Positions 24,064 through 32,006 of a DNA stretch of 64,000 nt are shown here, piece by piece. This DNA comes from Spirosoma aerolatum. GTDB taxonomy: Bacteria > Bacteroidota > Bacteroidia > Cytophagales > Spirosomataceae. Each line of letters opens with the position of its first letter. Within the stretch, counting starts at the first letter, position 1. The notes under the pieces were generated by a model that was given only the letters and a program-made list of their open reading frames with translations, made no database searches and was not told the DNA's origin. Made by a program: the position numbers and the translations under genes. The DNA is taken from contig NZ_CP020104.1 in assembly GCF_002056795.1 (NCBI RefSeq), positions 2,491,001-2,555,000 of the forward strand, written 5' to 3'.

Positions 24064-25164
24064 ATGATTTCAAAAAGAAAATTCATGGCTGTAAGCACGG
24101 CCATTTTCATAACAGGAGCTGCCCCTGGATTTTCTCAATCCACCCCATCCTTAAAAGATGCGTTTAAAAAGGATTTTGGGATCGGAACGGCGCTTAACAA
24201 CGCCCAGATTGAGGAACGGGACCCGCAGATGACGGCATTTATTGCCCGGCAGTTTAACATGGCTACGCCCGAAAACATCATGAAGTCGGCCCTGATTCAT
24301 CCGAAGTGGGATACGTACGATTTTTCCATGGGCGACAAGCTGATTGAATTTGGGAAGAAGCATAATATCAAAATAAACGGCCACACGCTGATCTGGCACA
24401 GTCAATTACCCCCCTTCATACGTGGTATTCACAGCCAGGATTCAATTCGCTCTTTCTTTACGGATCATATCAAAACGGTGGCCGGGCACTATAAAGGCAA
24501 GGTCTTCTCGTGGGACGTCGTGAACGAGGCCTTGAATGAGGATGGCACATTGCGCAAATCCGTTTTTCTTCAATACCTCGGGGATAATTACATTACAGAC
24601 GCGTTCCGGCTGGCACAGGAAGCCTCTCCCGGTACCGAGTTGTACTATAATGATTACAACAACGAGCAGCCTGCCAAGCGGGCGGGTTGTATCGCCTTGA
24701 TCAAAAAGGTAAAAGAAGCTGGCGTACGGATTGATGGCGTGGGCATTCAGGGCCATTGGCATGTAGGAAAACTCCCGTTGAAAGACATCGAAGAGAGCAT
24801 CATCCAATACGCGGCTCTGGGTATGAAGGTGATGATTACCGAACTGGATATTGATGTCCTGCCGCGAAATTTTCAGGGAGCCGATGTAAGCCAGCGGATG
24901 ACCGCCAATGAGCAGTCGAACCCCTACGCGGCTGGGTTGCCAGATACGGTGCAACAGCAGTTGGCGGCTGATTATGAAGCTCTGTTCAACCTATTGCTGA
25001 AGCACAAGGATAAAGTGACCCGCGTAACCTTTTGGGGCGTCAACGATGGGAATAGCTGGCTGAATAATTGGCCTATCCGTGGGCGAACCAATTACCCGTT
25101 GCTCTTTGACCGGGCCAACCAGCCCAAGCCTGCTTTTGAGAAAGTCATAGCGGCCACGAAGTGA
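24064..25164 (+). CDS. Secreted GH10 endo-beta-1,4-xylanase
   Basis: 366 residues with a signal peptide ending PGFSQ (residue 25). It is a single GH10 barrel of normal length, without carbohydrate-binding modules. Landmarks: GTALN at the start of the barrel, ATPENIMK, GHTLIWHSQLP (106-116), the acid/base E155 in WDVVNEAL and the nucleophile E260 in ITELDID; VTFWGVNDGNSWLN is also present near the end. GH10 cleaves the xylan backbone and tolerates side chains. It defines the likely target of the whole upstream cluster, being the only backbone-cutting enzyme in it. A hairpin terminator follows 32 bases after the stop codon, which fits the end of the locus. Confidence 0.95.
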   Translation: MISKRKFMAVSTAIFITGAAPGFSQSTPSLKDAFKKDFGIGTALNNAQIEERDPQMTAFIARQFNMATPENIMKSALIHPKWDTYDFSMGDKLIEFGKKHNIKINGHTLIWHSQLPPFIRGIHSQDSIRSFFTDHIKTVAGHYKGKVFSWDVVNEALNEDGTLRKSVFLQYLGDNYITDAFRLAQEASPGTELYYNDYNNEQPAKRAGCIALIKKVKEAGVRIDGVGIQGHWHVGKLPLKDIEESIIQYAALGMKVMITELDIDVLPRNFQGADVSQRMTANEQSNPYAAGLPDTVQQQLAADYEALFNLLLKHKDKVTRVTFWGVNDGNSWLNNWPIRGRTNYPLLFDRANQPKPAFEKVIAATK

Positions 25165-25196
25165 ATTTCTAGGTAAGTGATTGCCATAGGTTGACC

Positions 25197-25230
25197 AAAA
25201 AGGCCTTTCGCAGTTCTATGAGGTCTTTTT
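25197..25230 (+). terminator. Intrinsic terminator after the GH10 gene
   Basis: AAAAAGGCCT and AGGTCTTTTT form a 10-bp stem (one G-U pair) around a 14-base loop, and the right side ends in a run of T. It stands 32 bases after the GH10 stop and probably ends the glycan-locus transcripts. Confidence 0.7.
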
Positions 25231-25309
25231 CTATCTTTTTCGACTAATGCATCGACCAGGCTAATCGGTACCGCAAGTCATCGAACATACTTTAAGCTCA
25301 AGATTGATC

Positions 25310-25759
25310 ATGTCAGCTTTCCTGAAAATAGAATCCGTTGAATACAATGGCTTAACCCTGAGTCATCTGGAAGATAACATTCTGTTCTGTGTGGATGATG
25401 GAGCCATCATTGACTGGCTCAGCGAATTTGACTATCCGATCCATCTGTTGGGTGAAGATAGTATCCACGCTGAGCTAGTGTGTCGGGATGGCGAACTGGA
25501 TCTGGTGGTCATTTCGAATTATATGGAGGAAGCCAATAAAGGATTAACGGTCGGCGTTTGGCTGGATTTTATTCACCACCAAAGTGACCTTAGCAATTTA
25601 GGCCGACCCTACGAAGGTGAGTTTGTCGATACCTACCTGAACCTATGGAAGGCCATTGGCAGGCAGTTACAGGAACTCCAGAAACACATTAACCTGCCAC
25701 CTGTCTACTTTGCGCTAACCGATGGCGAGTTCTTTAAACCCCATTTTCGTTACGCCTGA
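25310..25759 (+). CDS. Hypothetical protein, unknown function
   Basis: 149 residues, with the start taken at ATG 25310. No signal peptide or membrane segment is present, and the chain is acidic and mixed alpha/beta. I do not recognise the family. The next gene starts 6 bases after its stop, so the two are probably one transcription unit, separate from the xylan locus by the terminator at 25197-25230 and from the CRISPR locus by the divergent WYL gene. Confidence 0.65.
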   Translation: MSAFLKIESVEYNGLTLSHLEDNILFCVDDGAIIDWLSEFDYPIHLLGEDSIHAELVCRDGELDLVVISNYMEEANKGLTVGVWLDFIHHQSDLSNLGRPYEGEFVDTYLNLWKAIGRQLQELQKHINLPPVYFALTDGEFFKPHFRYA

Positions 25760-25765
25760 AAACGT

Positions 25766-26437
25766 ATGCTAAACCTATCCATGAAAATGATGCTGGTTGC
25801 TATACTCCTGACCCGTTTACTAGCTGCCCGGCCCGATCTGCCGGTTGCTCCCCCAGCACCCGTTCCCTGCAAAATGAGTAACGGCCAGCCGCGCCCGTTT
25901 CCCTGCGAATTTCAAATCCAGGCGCTCTATTTCCTGGGCAAGAACCAGGAGGTTGTGGGCAAGCTTACCCCCACCGCTACGTCCGTGAAATTGCCAAAAA
26001 GCAAGGCTGTCAAAACCATCCACTCATCTGGTGGCGACTCGTATTTTTACAATGTATCGCTCGATTTTAAGCGGATTAATACCCCCAGTTTTTCACCTAA
26101 GCCTAGTCCCATACCCAGCCCTCCACTACTAACGGGCTTCTATGAAGTTGGCACCTCAACCGTGAGCAGTCCCATTTCACCGGGCGAAGTGGGGGTAGTG
26201 AAAAAACTTGATGTCAAACCTGAATTACCATTGCCGGGGACCCGGCCTAATCGGGTCAGTTTTACGATTCAGTTGAATTACTCGACGGGCGACAATGCTA
26301 CCCTGCTTGCTCCGGTGCAATATGTTCAGATCAAAAACCCCATCACATTCACCAAATTTCCGGCTTCCACGAACCTCTACCGGGACCGATCGGAGGCATG
26401 GCTGGCCTTCAACATTCAGGTTGATTTAACCAAATAA
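25766..26437 (+). CDS. Hypothetical secreted protein with a proline-rich middle
   Basis: 223 residues. The N-terminus is a hydrophobic leader (MKMMLVAILLTRLLAARP; an internal ATG could also serve as start), so export is likely. The middle (about 108-120) is a proline/serine-rich stretch, followed by a beta-rich part ending NIQVDLTK. Two cysteines in the first mature segment (PVPCKMSNGQPRPFPCEF) may pair. No family is recognised. It is co-directional with, and 6 bases from, the preceding unknown gene. Confidence 0.65.
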   Translation: MLNLSMKMMLVAILLTRLLAARPDLPVAPPAPVPCKMSNGQPRPFPCEFQIQALYFLGKNQEVVGKLTPTATSVKLPKSKAVKTIHSSGGDSYFYNVSLDFKRINTPSFSPKPSPIPSPPLLTGFYEVGTSTVSSPISPGEVGVVKKLDVKPELPLPGTRPNRVSFTIQLNYSTGDNATLLAPVQYVQIKNPITFTKFPASTNLYRDRSEAWLAFNIQVDLTK

Positions 26438-26502
26438 ACGGTCATAGCCAGGGTAGGAGTTGCGATAGGCCTTTGTAGCGAGTCAATACGGGGCCAGTAC
26501 GT

Positions 26503-27486
26503 TTACGGATATTGGGCGAGGGCTTGCCGATGAAAGTCGATAAGGTCATCGACTAAGGTTTGCGGAGAGAGCACTTTAACCGAATTACCCAGGCGGGCTA
26601 GTTCGTAAACCAGTTCTTTATTGACGATAATCGACAGCTTGATCCTAAATTCGTTCTCGGTATCGGCCAGAACATCGGCCTCCTGAAAGGGATAAAATGG
26701 CTGTGCCCGAAAAATCAAACCCTGCTGGCGTGTGAACGATAGGATAACCTCTTCGGGCGGGTTGTCGTAAGCGGCTACCCCCAGCGCTTTATGGAAATAC
26801 AGGTTGGCATCAAACGCAGGAGCATTGTAGGTGTCGTCGGTAATCTGGAGGGTGCCGTCGATGATGCGGTCCAGACCGAAAACCCGGATTTTGCCATAAT
26901 CTAGTTGCCAGCCGACCACGTACCATCGGTTCCGATGTTCTTTAATGACATACGGAAATAGTCGATGGGGTTTGGTTTTCTCCGTATCAAATCGCTGATG
27001 TGCAAAGGTGACGACCCGCTGCGCATGGATCGCCTGCAAAAACAGTTCTACATACGTGCTTCCTTTGACGAACGGAACCGACTCGAACAGGATGTACTGG
27101 CCGAAATCGTCGGAGGGGCTGGTGCGGAACCGAACCGCTTTGTCGATCTTATCGACCGTGCCGCGAAGACCATCGAACAAATGCAGGTGCTGATACTGGT
27201 TGAGTGTGGCCACGGCCGCATGGAGTGCCGCCAGGTCTTTCTCCGTAAACGTAATAGACGCAGCCAGATTGAACGGCTCCGTGTAATAGTACCCCTTTGG
27301 CTTGCGACTGTATTCGATTGGGGCAGCATGAACATCTTTCAGATAGGCGATGTCCTGTTTGATAGTCGATTGGGCCACATCGCACAGACGTGCCAGTTCT
27401 TCGGTAGGAGCGGGGCGGTTTCCCCAGCGATTCAAACGGCTGTTAATAGCGTGAAGACGATCTTCACGGTTTTTGACAATAGGCAT
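26503..27486 (-). CDS. WYL-domain transcriptional regulator beside the CRISPR-cas locus
   Basis: 327 residues on the minus strand, divergent from cas6. The N-terminal 75 residues are a winged helix-turn-helix (TEELARLCDVAQSTIKQDIAYL). The WYL domain spans roughly 140-230 with RWYVVGW and KIRVFGLDRI, in place of the literal W-Y-L letters, and a C-terminal extension (WCX-like) follows. WYL regulators sense nucleic-acid or nucleotide ligands and several are known to control CRISPR-Cas expression. The 164-bp gap shared with cas6 is where it would be expected to bind. Control of this cas locus is inferred from position. Confidence 0.88.
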   Translation of the reverse strand: MPIVKNREDRLHAINSRLNRWGNRPAPTEELARLCDVAQSTIKQDIAYLKDVHAAPIEYSRKPKGYYYTEPFNLAASITFTEKDLAALHAAVATLNQYQHLHLFDGLRGTVDKIDKAVRFRTSPSDDFGQYILFESVPFVKGSTYVELFLQAIHAQRVVTFAHQRFDTEKTKPHRLFPYVIKEHRNRWYVVGWQLDYGKIRVFGLDRIIDGTLQITDDTYNAPAFDANLYFHKALGVAAYDNPPEEVILSFTRQQGLIFRAQPFYPFQEADVLADTENEFRIKLSIIVNKELVYELARLGNSVKVLSPQTLVDDLIDFHRQALAQYP

Positions 27487-27650
27487 GATTCAGAACGAGT
27501 GCGGAATTTTCTGCAAAAAAAGCAGTTGCGAACAGATAGGCTATACGATACCCCATATACTTTTGAACGTTCGCTCAAGCCTTTCCAAAAAATAGTAGAA
27601 AAGCGCATAAGTTTCATTTTTCTTGTACAATCCATGCCGATGATATAGAT
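27487..27650. promoter_or_regulatory. Divergent WYL / cas6 intergenic region
   Basis: This 164-bp gap must hold both promoters. A short dyad, TTGAACGTTC with CTCAAG after it (27563-27579), contains the perfect palindrome GAACGTTC and could be an operator. I see no convincing -33/-7 pair, so only the region is claimed. Confidence 0.35.
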
Positions 27651-28469
27651 ATGCAATTCAAACTTACCCTTCGACCCACCGTAAGACAAACGCTCGTACC
27701 GTTCAACTACGCTTACCGACTTAGCGCGTTCATCTACGCCGTATTGGCCGAAGCCGACGCGAAGTATGCTACGTTTCTGCACAGCCAGGGCTACGAATAT
27801 TCGCCTACACGTCGGTTCAAGCTCTTTACGTTCTCGGACCTGATCATCCCCAAAGCGCGGATCGATACAGCAGCAGGTGGCCTATGGGTGACCACACCCT
27901 ACATTGAATGGATTGTTAGCTTCTATGTCGATAAAGCGGCCCAGCATTTCATCATGGGTTTGTTTCAGGATCAGCGGTGTGTAATTGCCACGCCCAGACA
28001 CCGGGCAGAGTTCATTATTGAGCGGGTCGAGGCCATACCCGTAGAGATACCAGCAACGACCGTTCAACTCCGAACGCTCTCTCCGGTCGTGATTGCCGAA
28101 AAATCGGAGCGAGGAACCACAGGGCGGAGTATGGACCAGTATCTGCACCCGGCCGACGTACACTACGGACCGTTACTGATCGACAACCTACTGGCGAAGT
28201 GGAACAGCGTACCCAGAACCGTATCGGCCAGTGGCATAGCTGACGATGATTTTGCGACGTCGGCAGTGACGTATCGACTATTGCCGAATCGTGAACCTAA
28301 ATCACGTTTGATAACGATTAAAGAAGATTCGCGAGCGGAGACGAAAGTACGGGGCTACTACGGCTTCACGTTTGAGTTAAGCGGCCCACCCGAATTGCTT
28401 GAACTGGCCGTACTGGCGGGTGTTGGTCGGTATAATGCGGAGGGATTTGGAGCAGTGGGGGTACTGTAA
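27651..28469 (+). CDS. cas6: CRISPR repeat endoribonuclease Cas6
   Basis: 272 residues. The C-terminal glycine-rich loop, GVGRYNAEGFGAVGVL, is the signature of Cas6, and the chain has the length and two-ferredoxin-fold pattern of the family. Cas6 cuts the array transcript within each repeat, leaving an 8-nt tag that here would be ATTGAAAT, the end of the repeat in the array. The likely catalytic histidine is near the N-terminus (FLHSQGYEYS). It is the first cas gene of the locus but is separated from cas8 by an opposite-strand pair of genes, so it probably has its own promoter. Its base composition resembles cas4-cas1, not the AT-rich cas8-cas3 block. Confidence 0.93.
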   Translation: MQFKLTLRPTVRQTLVPFNYAYRLSAFIYAVLAEADAKYATFLHSQGYEYSPTRRFKLFTFSDLIIPKARIDTAAGGLWVTTPYIEWIVSFYVDKAAQHFIMGLFQDQRCVIATPRHRAEFIIERVEAIPVEIPATTVQLRTLSPVVIAEKSERGTTGRSMDQYLHPADVHYGPLLIDNLLAKWNSVPRTVSASGIADDDFATSAVTYRLLPNREPKSRLITIKEDSRAETKVRGYYGFTFELSGPPELLELAVLAGVGRYNAEGFGAVGVL

Positions 28470-28472
28470 TAC

Positions 28473-28649
28473 CTACTTCTTGGAAGCCTGCTTCTTCGCC
28501 ATAAATGCGTCCCAGTCAAAATTCTTTAAGACTGTATTTATGAGATAATCAGCCTTTGCTTTAGCACCTTCCTCCGCTGTGTCAAATTTGCGAGCCAAGG
28601 GATGATTCGTAGGGAGTTTATGATCAGTTTTTTTTATTACAGACGCCAT
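28473..28649 (-). CDS. Small charged protein (58 aa) next to the DUF6934 gene
   Basis: A small gene on the minus strand: ATG at 28649, stop at 28473, 58 codons. The product is highly charged and lysine-rich with hydrophobic helix-like phrases (DYLINTVLKNFDW) and a KKQASKK tail; there is no leader. Its stop lies four bases past the cas6 stop, convergent with it. It begins 29 bases downstream of the DUF6934 gene, on the same strand, so the two probably form one unit. I do not recognise a family. A pair of two small proteins of this kind is suggestive of a toxin-antitoxin-like cassette, which is inference only. Confidence 0.6.
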   Translation of the reverse strand: MASVIKKTDHKLPTNHPLARKFDTAEEGAKAKADYLINTVLKNFDWDAFMAKKQASKK

Positions 28650-28677
28650 GATGCCGTACTTTTTATCAATACTACAA

Positions 28678-29112
28678 TCATTTTTGGGAAATTACAAAAG
28701 CCCGATAAAGTACTCCTTTTTGAAAGGGTTCATTTCCTGTCTCTGTAACCCCAGAGATTTCGAAACGTTTCTGAATCTCTGTCAGTTCACGTGCGATTAC
28801 TACTTGATAAAGCCTGGTACGACTTGGTGTACTGCCAGTAATGAAGACAGATGCCTGTGGATGATTCTGAAAAAAAGTAATCAATGTCTGGATAACAGTG
28901 GCTAGAACATAATCGCGATCGCCGTTATCACTAATGATCTCAAAATCGGCTTTGCCTCCCACTTCAATATCTCCCAAGGCTAGATTATAAAGGTTGGGAA
29001 GTGGCAGTTTTTGATAAATAATGACTTTACGGATAACCCGTTGACCGATACTAACAAACTCGAAGCGAATAGCTCCATTATGAATAGTAAACTCGTAGAA
29101 GGGGTGGGTCAT
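28678..29112 (-). CDS. DUF6934-like protein inserted between cas6 and cas8
   Basis: 144 residues on the minus strand. The wording FEFVSIGQRVIRKVIIYQ, YNLALGDIEVG, DNGDRDYVLATV, TGSTPSRTRLYQ and a C-terminal EPFQKGVLYRAFVI match what I know as DUF6934, a Bacteroidota-restricted family of unknown function. The gene lies opposite to the cas genes, breaks the cas6-cas8 order and is AT-rich. Upstream of it (on the same strand) is a broken DUF3800 fragment. The pair with the 58-residue gene downstream looks like a small inserted cassette. No catalytic residues can be assigned. Confidence 0.75.
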   Translation of the reverse strand: MTHPFYEFTIHNGAIRFEFVSIGQRVIRKVIIYQKLPLPNLYNLALGDIEVGGKADFEIISDNGDRDYVLATVIQTLITFFQNHPQASVFITGSTPSRTRLYQVVIARELTEIQKRFEISGVTETGNEPFQKGVLYRAFVISQK

Positions 29113-29201
29113 AAATCAACTCAGACAATGAAGAAAATCACATTTTTCTGTACGATTAAAAACTTCTTTAACCGGGTAGCAGGCGGGTTCGCATGTATAT
29201 G

Positions 29202-29352
29202 TCAATTCCACAGCGGTTGATACCCTGATTGACCAACTAACAGTTTCTTGCGTTTGCCATAGAATTCAGGATCACCGCATTCGTCAATGAAAAGGTAGTT
29301 TTGGAATATAGCTTTGGATGGAAATGACTCAGCATGCCGGGTACGATTAGCA
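29202..29352 (-). pseudogene. DUF3800 protein fragment
   Basis: A minus-strand reading frame without a start codon contains YLFIDECGDPEFYGKRKK followed by a stop at 29202-29204. FIDEsGD...F is the N-terminal landmark of DUF3800 proteins, which have an RNase H-like fold and are frequent in defence islands. Only about 50 residues remain, so the gene is broken. It sits between the DUF6934 cassette and cas8 and marks this stretch as a place where defence genes have been gained and lost. The upper limit is approximate because I cannot find where homology begins. Confidence 0.55.
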
Positions 29353-29475
29353 AGTATCAAAAAACTATATTATTTCAATTCCGAATGACAACTGAGCAAC
29401 ACAAAATAAATATATAAAAAAATTAATTTAAAATATTTACTTGTATTTAATATATAAATACAAGTATCAAAAAAC
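29351..29475. promoter_or_regulatory. AT-rich region upstream of cas8 with a perfect palindrome and direct repeats
   Basis: A perfect dyad, ACTTGTATTTA-ATATA-TAAATACAAGT, occupies 29439-29465. CAAGTATCAAAAAAC occurs twice, at 29351-29365 and 29461-29475, the second overlapping the palindrome. The stretch is very AT-rich and ends 30 bases before the cas8 start. It is the natural place for the promoter and operator of the cas8-cas3 operon; the WYL protein is a possible binder. Confidence 0.55.
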
Positions 29476-29505
29476 AATATTCGGTTAAACTTTTACAAGT
29501 TGAGC

Positions 29506-30930
29506 ATGGGACAGCAAATAGAGATAACCTCATTAATTCAACCAACAGGTGATCCTTTCGCTGATGTGGGTGGGTACGTCATCGAAACGCTTTGGGAAGA
29601 CCCAAACCTGAAGGATAAGGACATTTTGGGATTGATTGAGTATGTAGCCAACATGTATATCAACCAATGGAATGCCAATCTTCACGCATTCTTTCTGAAC
29701 TCGAAGATCACACAACCTGCTTTTGATAGTAAGCGTAAGCTAGCCGAGACAATGGTTTATTATCGGAGCATACTTAACGAGACGGCTCCGTCTCAGGTTG
29801 GTTATTGTCGTATTTCTGGTCGCAAAACGAACCTGTTTGCTGCTGGACGTGATAATCACATTCTCTCCGGGTCAAGTACGTTTATCAATTTTCATCATGG
29901 TTTTGAGAGTGGGCTATACTTATCAAAAGAGATAATAGTTCGGTTCTTTTTTGTACCGCTGGGTGTAATGCAGTTGGGTGATAAGATTGGACTTATAAGC
30001 AGTAATAATAACATTGTTGCTAAATACTATGTGCAACAACTGCTTACCGGACCCGATGGACACCTGACTACCCTTGGTCGGGGCTTAGCCAGTGGGGTTG
30101 CGCGTTCAGATTATGGGATTGTGGCTAATGCTCTTTTTGCCTTTGCTGATTCCTGTATCAAGAATATTAGAAAGGCTGTATTTGCGCGGTTTGATGAAAA
30201 TGTGGTTGAAGTTCATGACACAACATTAAGCTTATACCACTTTACCAATTTTGGAGCAAAGCCAGAGGTGGTTATGTATCAGCTACCAGCTACAGTATTT
30301 GGCTTTTATGCACTTTGCCAAGCTATTTCTTACTCTGAATACTGGCGGCCGTTTGTAGCCGCTCATTACCGAAACTCAAAGTATAAGGATGCGAAATACA
30401 GCCAGGATTCTGATACGTGGGTATCAGCTAAAGAAGAACTTGCTTATGATTCATATAGTACATGGCGTAATGTCATTTTAGAGCGATTACTCAATGGCGA
30501 AACCCTAGCTCCTTATTTCAAGGAATGGATTCGAAAACACAAGTTTCCCTTTCAGATTGTTGAGAACTACCTTTTTTATGTGAAAAATATGGATAAACGA
30601 ACCCTTCAAAAAATCAAAGATGTCGCGGGCTTCATAGTTAGTCGCGATGAGGATAGTATCAAAAAAGCTATACTCAGACTTAACCGGGCAAAGTACGTTC
30701 AGGAAGTACGGCAGTACCTGCTAAAACTGATTGACGACAATTATAAAACAAACCCTACAACGCCATTAATACGGCTTGAGGATGTGGAATATCTGTTTCC
30801 AGAAACGGTTAGCTGGCGAGAAATCCGGGATCTGTTGCTGATAGCGATTTATGAGAAACTGCACGATAATCACATGATTGTGCCGACTGAAATAGAAGAA
30901 CAAGAAGTAGAAACCTCAGAAAACGAATAA
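29506..30930 (+). CDS. cas8b1: Type I-B Cascade large subunit Cas8 (Cst1 type)
   Basis: Start at ATG 29506 (a TTG six bases upstream is less likely). 474 residues, normal for the Cst1 group of Cas8. The family is recognised mainly from overall wording (N-terminal TGDPFADVGGYVIETL and GRKTNLFAAGRDNHILSGS) and from its place before Cas7/Cst2 and Cas5. In the type I-B complex the large subunit recognises the PAM and recruits Cas3. Long polar stretches and a C-terminal acidic tail (EEQEVETSENE) are present. The gene is visibly richer in AT than cas6. Cas7 starts two bases after its stop. Confidence 0.88.
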   Translation: MGQQIEITSLIQPTGDPFADVGGYVIETLWEDPNLKDKDILGLIEYVANMYINQWNANLHAFFLNSKITQPAFDSKRKLAETMVYYRSILNETAPSQVGYCRISGRKTNLFAAGRDNHILSGSSTFINFHHGFESGLYLSKEIIVRFFFVPLGVMQLGDKIGLISSNNNIVAKYYVQQLLTGPDGHLTTLGRGLASGVARSDYGIVANALFAFADSCIKNIRKAVFARFDENVVEVHDTTLSLYHFTNFGAKPEVVMYQLPATVFGFYALCQAISYSEYWRPFVAAHYRNSKYKDAKYSQDSDTWVSAKEELAYDSYSTWRNVILERLLNGETLAPYFKEWIRKHKFPFQIVENYLFYVKNMDKRTLQKIKDVAGFIVSRDEDSIKKAILRLNRAKYVQEVRQYLLKLIDDNYKTNPTTPLIRLEDVEYLFPETVSWREIRDLLLIAIYEKLHDNHMIVPTEIEEQEVETSENE

Positions 30931-30932
30931 CA

Positions 30933-32006
30933 ATGAACCTTAAAACCCAAGGATTTGTCCTACTGGACGTTGACGTTGTAGCTCTAAACAACGCTGGAAA
31001 AAGTAGCAGCAGTAATTTTGAAAATGCTGTCGCCACGAAAAAGATTACTAAAAATGGTCGTTCGCATACCTACGTGTCGGGCCAAGCCTGGCGGTATTGG
31101 TGGCGTGAAGCGTTGCAACGTAACGTAGGTTGGTCATTATCGCCAATTACTCGTGATAACAAAATCGCTTTTACGGAAGCTAATCCTTTTCTGTATGCTG
31201 ACGACGATGTTTTCGGCTATATGAAAGCCGTCAAAGAAGAAGTCGTTGATGAAAAGGGCAAGACCAAAAAAGTCGATGCTACGGTAACTCGTGTTTCTCC
31301 GCTGAAAAACTCGGCAATTGTATCGGTAGGTTCTGCACGAACCGTAGAAAACTGGTCAAGTATGGCCCGTCAGGATGGTGATTCTGTGCCGTACAGCAAG
31401 GAGGAATACAGTGCTATCATGAAGGGAATGTTTTCGCTCGATTTAGCCCAGCTTGGTACGTTTGCGAACTACAACAAAACAGGGTTTAAGAATATTACGC
31501 AAAAGCTAAAGAATGAAGCACTTGAGCAAGGTGCAGTGGAAATCGATGACCCGTATGTTAAAGATGGTAAAGGCAATCCACAAAAACTGGTTCAGCTACC
31601 TAAAGATATACGTCTGCAACGGGCCAAAGATACTATTCAGGCACTGAAGACGATTTCAGGCGGAGCCATGCAGACAAACAACATGGGCGATGTGACGCCG
31701 AAGTTCATTGTGTTGGCGACGACAAGCAGTGGCAATCATCCGTTTTCGCATATCGTTACGAGCGAAGGTATTAATAATGATCGAGTTACCTTGAATCTAG
31801 AAGGGCTAAAAGAAGTTCTGAAAGATTATAAAGACCAATTTACTGGTACGGTTTTCATTGGCAAGCGAAGCGGATTTCTGAATGAGTATAACGATGAATT
31901 GAAAGAACTGCTCACGCTTGGGGAAGGCTATCCGACTGTTCATCTTGGAACAATCAACGAAACGATTGATGCGTATTGCGCTCAACTTGAAAACCAGCTA
32001 CCCTGA
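30933..32006 (+). CDS. cas7: Type I-B Cascade backbone subunit Cas7 (Cst2/DevR family)
   Basis: 357 residues. The N-terminal FVLLDVDVVALNNAGKSSS, the phrase RSHTYVSGQAWRYWWREAL and SGGAMQTNNMGDVTPKFIVLA are characteristic of Cst2/DevR proteins, which form the helical backbone along the crRNA. Lys/Arg-rich linkers lie around residues 100-125. It is tightly packed in the operon: the stop TGA overlaps the cas5 start ATG by one base (32006), so translation is probably coupled. Confidence 0.92.
   Translation: MNLKTQGFVLLDVDVVALNNAGKSSSSNFENAVATKKITKNGRSHTYVSGQAWRYWWREALQRNVGWSLSPITRDNKIAFTEANPFLYADDDVFGYMKAVKEEVVDEKGKTKKVDATVTRVSPLKNSAIVSVGSARTVENWSSMARQDGDSVPYSKEEYSAIMKGMFSLDLAQLGTFANYNKTGFKNITQKLKNEALEQGAVEIDDPYVKDGKGNPQKLVQLPKDIRLQRAKDTIQALKTISGGAMQTNNMGDVTPKFIVLATTSSGNHPFSHIVTSEGINNDRVTLNLEGLKEVLKDYKDQFTGTVFIGKRSGFLNEYNDELKELLTLGEGYPTVHLGTINETIDAYCAQLENQLP

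Noticed and set aside
26965..27648. A 227-codon + strand frame opposite the WYL gene
   Set aside because: The minus-strand WYL product has clear HTH and WYL motifs; the opposite frame has none.
29330..29350. CTAATCGTACC-like match to the CRISPR repeat on the minus strand near the DUF3800 fragment
   Set aside because: Only about 11 bases agree with the repeat. That is too short to call a stray repeat or tracr-like element; chance is a sufficient explanation.
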